Positions 58,416 through 64,000 of a stretch of DNA of 64,000 nt are shown piece after piece. Source of the stretch: Chryseobacterium sp. 6424 (GTDB lineage: Bacteria > Bacteroidota > Bacteroidia > Flavobacteriales > Weeksellaceae); assembly GCF_003692615.1 (NCBI RefSeq), contig NZ_CP023540.1, positions 2,356,001-2,420,000 of the forward strand, in the 5' to 3' direction. A program made the position numbers and the translations under genes. Numbering within the stretch: position 1 is the stretch's first letter; each line of letters starts with the position of its first letter. The notes beneath the pieces are model-generated. The model saw only the letters and a list, made by a program, of their open reading frames with translations, made no database searches and was not told where the DNA came from.

Positions 58416-59291
58416 TTGGATAAAAATTTGCTTCAGCGGCTGTTTGGCGGCGCACTTTATGGTTTGCTGGTCCTTCTTTGTACAACCCCGCTGGGCGCTG
58501 CAATGGTAAATCAATTGTCGCCCGGGCTTGTAAGACAAGAGAGTCTGTATTATGGCATGATTACGCTTTTTCTGTTTATTGGTGCGTGGGAATGTATGAA
58601 GATGATGAAATTCGATCCTAAAAGTTGGGAGAAATGGCTATTGGTACCCATCATCGGTTTTGTTTTCTACCGTTTTTCAAAAAGATATTTCGAGCACGGT
58701 TTTTACTTTGATTTCAACCTGTCAGAAATCTTGGCCCTGTCGCTTATCGTAATTGCGGTGGTGACGCTTTTTAAGTTTTCAAAAGAACTTTACTATGATA
58801 ACGGTAAACTGATCTTTACTGTTATTTATACAGCTTTGCCCTTCAGCTTTGCGCTCGGTTTGCCCAAATTTTCACCGTTCGACAACACCTTTACGCTTGA
58901 AGTATTCTTTCTTTTTGTATTGATTTGGAGTAGTGATTCCTTTGCCTATTTTACCGGAAAATTCTTCGGGAAACATAAGATGGCACCAAAAATCTCACCT
59001 AAAAAGACTTGGGAAGGGTTTGCGGGCGGTGTCGTGTTGACGCTGGTGCTCGGTTATTTCATCGAGATTTATCAGCCAGACCTTCGTGGTAACTGGGTGG
59101 TAATGGGCTTTCTGGTTGCGGTTTTCGCTCCGTTGGGAGACCTTGTAGAAAGCCAGTTGAAACGAACATTCGGGGTAAAAGATTCAGGTAATGTAATCCC
59201 GGGCCATGGTGGCATCCTCGACCGGCTGGATAGTTTTATCATCTGCGTACCTGTTGTATATTTGTATTTTATTTTAGAAAAATTTATTTAG
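58416..59291 (+). CDS. cdsA: Phosphatidate cytidylyltransferase
   Basis: A 291-residue membrane enzyme forming CDP-diacylglycerol from phosphatidate and CTP, the entry point of phospholipid synthesis. It has seven or eight helices and the family signature near the C-terminus: SPKKTWEGFAGGVV, GDLVESQLKRTFGVKDSG and PGHGGILDRLDSF. The start is a TTG (MDKNLLQRLFGGALYG) at 58416, 42 bases after the LUD gene. Its product feeds serine-derived lipids and Psd, encoded 10 bases downstream, acts two steps later. Confidence 0.93.
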   Translation: MDKNLLQRLFGGALYGLLVLLCTTPLGAAMVNQLSPGLVRQESLYYGMITLFLFIGAWECMKMMKFDPKSWEKWLLVPIIGFVFYRFSKRYFEHGFYFDFNLSEILALSLIVIAVVTLFKFSKELYYDNGKLIFTVIYTALPFSFALGLPKFSPFDNTFTLEVFFLFVLIWSSDSFAYFTGKFFGKHKMAPKISPKKTWEGFAGGVVLTLVLGYFIEIYQPDLRGNWVVMGFLVAVFAPLGDLVESQLKRTFGVKDSGNVIPGHGGILDRLDSFIICVPVVYLYFILEKFI

Positions 59292-59301
59292 TCGTACTGC
59301 T

Positions 59302-59955
59302 ATGAAGTTACATAAAGAATCTAAAGGGACCATAATTGTTGCGAGTATCGTATTTGCTGCAGCAGCCTTTCTGTCCGTATATTACCTTCAGCAGTGGTCT
59401 TTGCTGATTATTGTTCCGCTTTTGGTCATTTACGGGCTGGTATTTTGGTTCTTTCGGGTGCCAAACCGCGAAATTCTGGATCATAAAGAGAACGTTATCG
59501 CCCCCGTTGACGGCAAGGTGGTGATGATCAAAGAGGTACAGGAAGATGAATTCATTAAAGGAAAAGCCATACAGATTTCCATTTTCATGTCACCACTGAA
59601 TGTGCATATCTGCCGTTATCCGGTCTCAGGAAAAGTGATTTACAAAAGATACCATCCGGGGAAATATCTGGTGGCGTGGCACGAAAAATCTTCTACCGAA
59701 AATGAAAGAACCACGGTAGCCGTACAGAGTCTTACCAATCACCAAGTCGTCTTCCGCCAAATCGCAGGGTATGTAGCACGGCGTATTGTATTTTATTGTA
59801 ATGAAGGCGATCAGGCAAAAGCAGGCCACGAGTTTGGCTTTATTAAATTCGGCTCACGCATGGATATCTTTCTGCCATTAGATACCGAAATCACTTGTAA
59901 GATCGGTGATAAAACCAAGGGCGGACTTGATGTGATTGCCAAAATGAAAGAATAA
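59302..59955 (+). CDS. psd: Phosphatidylserine decarboxylase, short type
   Basis: A 217-residue membrane-associated enzyme converting phosphatidylserine to phosphatidylethanolamine. Two N-terminal helices (about 12-50) are followed by the core with VIAPVDGKVVMIKEV, FMSPLNVHICRYPVSGKV and, near residue 190, FGSRMDIFLP. The Gly-Ser in that motif is the self-cleavage point that makes the pyruvoyl cofactor. It is of the short (Psd type II-like) class of about 215 residues. It sits next to cdsA; the phosphatidylserine synthase gene in between is not in the window. Confidence 0.92.
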   Translation: MKLHKESKGTIIVASIVFAAAAFLSVYYLQQWSLLIIVPLLVIYGLVFWFFRVPNREILDHKENVIAPVDGKVVMIKEVQEDEFIKGKAIQISIFMSPLNVHICRYPVSGKVIYKRYHPGKYLVAWHEKSSTENERTTVAVQSLTNHQVVFRQIAGYVARRIVFYCNEGDQAKAGHEFGFIKFGSRMDIFLPLDTEITCKIGDKTKGGLDVIAKMKE

Positions 59956-59981
59956 CATTCCCCGAAGAATTGATTAAGAAT

Positions 59982-60012
59982 AGCCAGGATTTCCCAGTCT
60001 TGGCTTTTTTTA
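59982..60012 (+). terminator. psd terminator
   Basis: A 7-bp stem with one G-U pair (59982-59988 with 59999-60005), 10-base loop, then seven T. Confidence 0.8.
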
Positions 60013-60043
60013 TTATTTTTAAGAGCACCAAAACCTCCGAATC

Positions 60044-60589
60044 ATGAGAACACTCGTATATATACTCTGCATTCTTGCGGTCATCAGCTGCAATGATGAA
60101 AAAGAAAAAAGCCTTGAACTAAGAGAACAGCACCTCTTAGAAAAAGAAAAAGCGTTTGCCACCAAAGAGATAGAATATGAAAAACTGATGGCACTGCGCG
60201 ACAGCCTCGAGAATGAAACCATCGCCCCTGTGGTAGAGGAAAACTTTCCTGAGGAAATCCTGGGAAGCTGGAGTGGCAAGATGATTTGCACAGAAACCTC
60301 GTGTGCTGAACATGTGGTGGGTGACCAAAGGACAGATTCCTGGGAATTTACGCCTGATGGCCTGAAGATGGTTAACAAAACCGGTGGCGAACGCCTTTTC
60401 ACCGGTAAAATCTCTGGAAATGAGTTGGTGTTGGCCTCCGATATCAGTTCGAATACCACCAATACCTCCGAAATCGTGCTAAGCCTCACCGATTTGCAGA
60501 CCGGCCGTCTGAAAGGCACACGTTCTCTTACCGGTAAAAACGACTGTATTGCCAGGTTCTCTGTAGAACTTGAAAAAGTAAAAAAATAA
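60044..60589 (+). CDS. Lipoprotein of unknown function paired with the antiporter
   Basis: A 181-residue lipoprotein (MRTLVYILCILAVISC, cysteine 16). A charged, helical coiled-coil-like stretch (about 20-60; LREQHLLEKEKAFATKEIEYEKL, by its core) leads to a beta-rich domain (EILGSWSGKMICTETSCAEHVVGDQRTDSWEF and on, with two nearby Cys that could pair). The pattern of Gly-Ser-Trp-Ser-Gly and a Thr/Asn-rich turn resembles small lipocalin-like folds, but I cannot name a family. Only two bases separate it from the antiporter gene, so the two are cotranscribed. Confidence 0.75.
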   Translation: MRTLVYILCILAVISCNDEKEKSLELREQHLLEKEKAFATKEIEYEKLMALRDSLENETIAPVVEENFPEEILGSWSGKMICTETSCAEHVVGDQRTDSWEFTPDGLKMVNKTGGERLFTGKISGNELVLASDISSNTTNTSEIVLSLTDLQTGRLKGTRSLTGKNDCIARFSVELEKVKK

Positions 60590-60591
60590 TC

Positions 60592-62718
60592 ATGCTCACC
60601 ATCCTTAATATCTCTCATTTCATACTACCGCTTGAAGATCCGGTGCTTAAATTTCTGGTCGTACTCATTATTATATTGTTCGCACCCATCTTACTGAATA
60701 AAATCAAAGTCCCACACCTGCTAGGATTAATTATCGCCGGTGCGGTGGTGGGGCCCAATGGTTTCAATATCCTCCCACGCGACAGCAGTATCGTGGTTAC
60801 CGGCACTACAGGTCTGCTCTATATCATGTTCCTGGCGGGGTTGGAAATCGACCTTACCGAGTTTAGAAAGAACAAATGGAAAAGCCTGGGTTTTGGCGCC
60901 TATACTTTTATCTTCCCGTTCGGTTTGGGCTTTCTAGCGGCTTACTTATTAGGTTTCAGTACACTTACGGGCCTGCTATTTGCAAGTTTATTCTCTTCGC
61001 ATACCCTTATTTCGTATCCTATCATCAGCAAAATGGGCATCACCCGTAATCCGGCAGTGAATATTACGGTAGGCGGCACCATGATTACCGACATTCTGGC
61101 GCTTTTGGTTTTGGCTGTGGTAGTGGGCATGACAACGGGTGAAGTAAACGCGATGTTCTGGACGAAGCTGTCCGTAGGGTTGGTACTCTTCGCTGTGATT
61201 GTGCTTTTTGTATTCCCTATTATCGGGCGATGGTTTTTCAAAAAAATCAATGATAAAATTTCGCAATACATCTTTGTGCTTGTGATGATATACCTTGCCG
61301 CACTGCTTGCTGAACTTGCAGGCGTTGAGGCGATCATCGGGGCGTTTCTGGCAGGTTTAGCGCTTAATAAACTGATACCGCATTCTTCCTCATTAATGAA
61401 CCGGATAGATTTTGTCGGGAATGCGATCTTCATCCCTTTCTTCCTCATCAGTGTAGGCATGTTGATAGATGTTCGTGTGTTTTTCAAAGATTTTGAAACT
61501 ATAAAAGTAGCTTTACTGATGCTTTCGGCTTCAATTGGCGGGAAATATCTGGCCGCGATCATTACACGTAAAACCTTTTCGTTCACAAAAGCGGAAGGTG
61601 GGATGATTTTCGGTCTCAGTTCCGCCTCCGCAGCCGCCACACTGGCGGCCGTGATGGTAGGTTACAACATTGTCATCGGCGAAACCGAAACAGGCGAACC
61701 TATAAGATTACTGAATGAAAGTGTGTTGAACGGCAGTATTTTACTCATCCTTGTCTCATGTACCATTTCTTCTTTCGTTACCCAAAAAAACGCAGAGATA
61801 ATATTGAATGCCGACAATGAAAACACATTGGCAGAAACCGATCCTGATGAGGAGAAAATCTTGCTCGCGCTGAATTATGAAAGCACCGTGGAGCCGCTTA
61901 CAAATCTTTCTCTACTACTGAAATCTAAAAACAATAGCCAAAACATCCTCGCGATCAATGTCATTAATCATGAAACACAGGATTCCTCGGAAAAAAACGC
62001 TGAAAAAATCCTTGAAAATTCGGTGAAGATCGGGGCCTCCGCTGATGTTCAGATAACACCGCTGAAAAGATTCGATAATGATGTGCAGAACGGCATCAGT
62101 AATGAAATTAAAGAGCATAAAGTAACCGACCTTGTAATTGCGGTAGATCCTGCCAAAGGCTTTTCACCGAGTTTTGTGTATAACTTATACAACGGCTATC
62201 TGAACAATTATTCTGTCAACGTGCTGGTATATCATGCGGTGCAACCCATAGCGACCATCCAGCGACATATTGTGGTGCTGCCTGAAAACGCGCATCTGGA
62301 GTCGGGTTTCTTTCATTCTCTACTTAAAGTTTGGAATATCGCACGGAACTCAGGCTCAAAAATTGAGTTCTACGGAAGTGAAAAAACCATAAAAGTCCTA
62401 GAAAATATCCGAAAGAAAATTAACATCAACGCTTCTTTCTACATCTTCAATCATTGGAATGAAATGGAGAAAATCTTCGGGAAAATGAAAGATAATGATG
62501 CCTTCATCCTCTTCATGGCCAAAAGAGATATGATTTCCTATCAGCCGCAGATGCGACAGGTACCTAATTACCTGAACGGGCACTTCCGCGACCGCAATTA
62601 CCTGCTTATCTTCCCTTCAAAAGAGACAAAGCATGAGTATGAAAGACTCACCCGCGATATTGGCAATGCCGATGATTTCGTGGAAATCGGCAACATCATC
62701 GGGAAAATATTCAAATAA
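60592..62718 (+). CDS. Kef/CPA2-type monovalent cation:proton antiporter
   Basis: A 708-residue protein. Residues 1-400 form about twelve membrane helices with family landmarks VPHLLGLIIAGAVVGPNG, FLAGLEIDLTEFR, SSHTLISYPI, and EAIIGAFLAGLALNKL. After about residue 405 a cytoplasmic part of 300 residues looks like Usp-type (universal stress protein) nucleotide-binding folds (ILLALNYESTVEPLTNLSLLLKS, cut to its core, and AVDPAKGFSPSF). There is no RCK/TrkA-N domain. It would exchange Na+ or K+ for H+. The start ATG is two bases after the lipoprotein gene; a strong terminator follows. Confidence 0.9.
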   Translation: MLTILNISHFILPLEDPVLKFLVVLIIILFAPILLNKIKVPHLLGLIIAGAVVGPNGFNILPRDSSIVVTGTTGLLYIMFLAGLEIDLTEFRKNKWKSLGFGAYTFIFPFGLGFLAAYLLGFSTLTGLLFASLFSSHTLISYPIISKMGITRNPAVNITVGGTMITDILALLVLAVVVGMTTGEVNAMFWTKLSVGLVLFAVIVLFVFPIIGRWFFKKINDKISQYIFVLVMIYLAALLAELAGVEAIIGAFLAGLALNKLIPHSSSLMNRIDFVGNAIFIPFFLISVGMLIDVRVFFKDFETIKVALLMLSASIGGKYLAAIITRKTFSFTKAEGGMIFGLSSASAAATLAAVMVGYNIVIGETETGEPIRLLNESVLNGSILLILVSCTISSFVTQKNAEIILNADNENTLAETDPDEEKILLALNYESTVEPLTNLSLLLKSKNNSQNILAINVINHETQDSSEKNAEKILENSVKIGASADVQITPLKRFDNDVQNGISNEIKEHKVTDLVIAVDPAKGFSPSFVYNLYNGYLNNYSVNVLVYHAVQPIATIQRHIVVLPENAHLESGFFHSLLKVWNIARNSGSKIEFYGSEKTIKVLENIRKKININASFYIFNHWNEMEKIFGKMKDNDAFILFMAKRDMISYQPQMRQVPNYLNGHFRDRNYLLIFPSKETKHEYERLTRDIGNADDFVEIGNIIGKIFK

Positions 62719-62720
62719 AA

Positions 62721-62756
62721 AAAAAGGAATCAGTTCTTTTTAACTGGTTCCTTTTT
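62721..62756. terminator. Bidirectional terminator after the antiporter
   Basis: A 15-bp stem with one G-U pair (62721-62735 with 62742-62756), A/T ends on both strands, between two convergent genes. Confidence 0.9.
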
Positions 62757-62778
62757 TTAATCTACTTGGATGTACTTT

Positions 62779-63102
62779 TTAGATCGGAACGAAAATTACA
62801 GCAGCCACCGCGGCCAAACCTATCGCTACTGAAGAAAACACATCTATTTTCTTAGCCTCGCGGATCTCCTCCCTTTTCAGGATAATGGATTGTCTTTTAC
62901 GGTCTTTCCCATACACATTTTGCTCATCTACTTTCAGGACTTCCATTTTTACGTAACGTGCGTCCTTTAGCTGGAAGGTGTAACGTTGGTACAACTCCAA
63001 AGAATTATTTCTGAGCGGCTTATCCGGTGTCACTACGCGGGTATGGCAGGAAGATAAGGCAAATATGACGATGGTAAACAGCAAAGCGCGGAAGGTTTTC
63101 AT
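62779..63102 (-). CDS. Small lipoprotein of unknown function
   Basis: A 107-residue lipoprotein (MKTFRALLFTIVIFALSSC, cysteine 19). The mature part is beta-rich (PLRNNSLELYQRYTFQLKDARYVKMEVLKVD, by its YQRYTFQLKDA core, then KRQSIILKREEIREAKKID). It ends in a hydrophobic helix (about 90-107, SVAIGLAAVAAVIFVPI), so a second membrane contact is likely. I do not recognise the family. It has a full consensus promoter and a leader of about eight bases. Confidence 0.75.
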   Translation of the reverse strand: MKTFRALLFTIVIFALSSCHTRVVTPDKPLRNNSLELYQRYTFQLKDARYVKMEVLKVDEQNVYGKDRKRQSIILKREEIREAKKIDVFSSVAIGLAAVAAVIFVPI

Positions 63103-63115
63103 TTTTTTATTTTCT

Positions 63116-63146
63116 CAAATGTAATAATTAAAGATCAATTCCCAAA
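63116..63146 (-). promoter_or_regulatory. Promoter of the small lipoprotein gene
   Basis: Minus strand TTTG (63143-63146), 19 bases, TACATTTG (63116-63123), a full match. It lies just past the stop of the flavoprotein gene. Confidence 0.78.
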
Positions 63147-63153
63147 GGATGCA

Positions 63154-64000
63154 TCAGTATCTTGCATTCAGGTCCTTGGCAATCAGCCAGGCTTCACTCC
63201 AGCACGCTTGAAAGTTAAAACCACCTGTAACCGCATCAATATCAATAACTTCGCCAGCGATATAAAAATTAGGCAAGACTCTCGAAGTCATATTTTTGAA
63301 ATTAATTTCCTTTAAATCTACGCCGCCGGCGGTTACAAATTCATCTTTGTAGGTAGATTTTCCGGTGACTGACATCTCATTTTGACAAAGGTTTCTGATG
63401 ATACTCTCAATTTCCTTAGAAGTCAGCGTCGAAATGTTTTTGTCTAAATTCACCTTTGAGAGCCAAAGAATCCTGTGCCAGAATCTTGTCGTAACATCAA
63501 ATATTTTCGATGCACCGATGGTTTTCTTTGGATTTTGCTGACGGTAATTTTTAAAAGTTTGTACAGCATCTTCAAGGTCAATGCCCAGAAAATTAACTAC
63601 AATCTGAAACTGGTATTTCAAATCGGCCAGTTCGCGGGCTTTCCAGGCTGAAATTTTAAGGATTGCCGGACCTGAAAGTCCCCAATGTGTGATGAGCATC
63701 GGACCGGATTCATCCATTTTCAGTTGCGGAATCGAAACTTCTGCATGGGCGAAACTGGTTCCCATCAAATCTTTCAGCGTATCGTTCTTAATGTTAAATG
63801 TAAACAGCGAAGGCACGGCAGGTACAATTTTGTGACCCAGACTCTGAATCAGCTTTAAAGATTTCGGTGAACTTCCGGTGGCGTAAATGACGTAATCGGC
63901 CATGAAGGCTCCGCTGTTGGTTTTAATCTGATATTGATTCTCAATTTTTTCAATTGCGGAAACGACACTCTGGGTTCTTATTTCAAAATTCTTTGCCTTT
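63154..64000 (-). CDS. HI0933/YhiN family flavoprotein, N-terminus cut off by window edge
   Basis: The 3' 282 codons of a flavoprotein; the frame stays open to the window edge beyond an internal Met at 63903, so the true start is outside. Visible parts: YVIYATGSSPKSLKLIQSLGHKI (FAD-domain segment with the GG/ATG pattern), PSLFTFNIK, LLTHWGLSGPAILKISAWKA-like ITHWGLSGPAILKIS, and the C-terminal AGGVDLKEINFKNMTSR, FYIAGEVIDIDAVTGGFNFQACWSEAW, noted by GEVIDIDAVTGGFN. These define the BaiN/RdsA-like (HI0933) family of FAD-dependent oxidoreductases. Substrate unknown. The first part with the dinucleotide-binding GxGxxG lies beyond the edge. Confidence 0.9.
   Translation of the reverse strand, partial: KAKNFEIRTQSVVSAIEKIENQYQIKTNSGAFMADYVIYATGSSPKSLKLIQSLGHKIVPAVPSLFTFNIKNDTLKDLMGTSFAHAEVSIPQLKMDESGPMLITHWGLSGPAILKISAWKARELADLKYQFQIVVNFLGIDLEDAVQTFKNYRQQNPKKTIGASKIFDVTTRFWHRILWLSKVNLDKNISTLTSKEIESIIRNLCQNEMSVTGKSTYKDEFVTAGGVDLKEINFKNMTSRVLPNFYIAGEVIDIDAVTGGFNFQACWSEAWLIAKDLNARY

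Noticed and set aside
60942..61640. 232-codon minus-strand frame within the antiporter gene
   Set aside because: Antisense of membrane helices, with no recognisable domain; the antiporter frame is full length and conserved.

Overview
The window looks like a chromosomal segment of a Bacteroidota bacterium of the class Flavobacteriia, most likely a Chryseobacterium-type member of the Weeksellaceae. Three things point there. First, promoters follow the Bacteroidota form (TTTG, 19-20 bases, TAnnTTTG) and usually lie only 14-30 bases before the start codon. Second, several families found almost only in this group are present (DUF4271, DUF4293, DUF4296, DUF5689, DUF6146). Third, there is a complete alternative complex III operon. 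I see no tRNA, rRNA, CRISPR array, prophage or intact insertion sequence. This is mostly core chromosome.

Layout. 1-4.5 kb: a TonB-dependent receptor and a DUF5689 lipoprotein (cut by the window edge), divergent from a secreted endonuclease/phosphatase-fold enzyme. 4.5-14.2 kb: a DUF6146 lipoprotein, superoxide dismutase, Rho with an Asn/Gln-rich disordered insert, a DUF4293 membrane protein, an M28 peptidase, an MsbA-type ABC exporter, MutS and a SpoU-family RNA methyltransferase. 14.2-22.3 kb: two small stress-type proteins, PruA, a DtxR/MntR-type regulator, threonine aldolase translationally coupled to a second M28 peptidase, FabI, a nucleoside phosphorylase and a YciH/SUI1 factor. 22.4-28.7 kb: a GbsR/MarR-type regulator leading a three-gene RND efflux operon. 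28.7-34.5 kb: a YpfJ-type metallopeptidase, a YgiB/YgiC-like trio, ribH with a TPR membrane protein, and apt behind a frameshifted lipoprotein gene.

34.6-43.1 kb: the six-gene act operon (actABCDEF, minus strand), which moves electrons from menaquinol to cytochrome c or the terminal oxidase. 43.3-46.5 kb: a SPOR-domain protein, a 370-base stretch with a decayed IS3-like transposase fragment, and a histidine kinase/response regulator pair. 46.6-51 kb: an SRPBCC protein, an unknown 120-residue protein, oligopeptidase B, HemD and a DUF4271 protein. 51-59.9 kb: envelope and translation housekeeping genes (polyprenol-phosphate sugar transferase, DUF4296, tgt, LptF/G permease, birA, rsfS, ftsH, a LUD-domain protein, cdsA, psd). 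60-64 kb: a lipoprotein with a Kef-type antiporter, another small lipoprotein, and a partial flavoprotein.

Points most worth a second look: the one-base frameshift in the lipoprotein ahead of apt; the YgiB/YgiC-like cluster; ActA with six haem motifs and no oxidase genes beside the act operon; a tRNA-guanine transglycosylase without the usual zinc cysteines; the Rho disordered domain; and candidate operators in front of the DtxR-type and GbsR-type regulators. Nothing here is clearly an undescribed system. The YgiB/YgiC-like trio and the receptor/DUF5689/nuclease group are the best candidates for functional units of unknown role.
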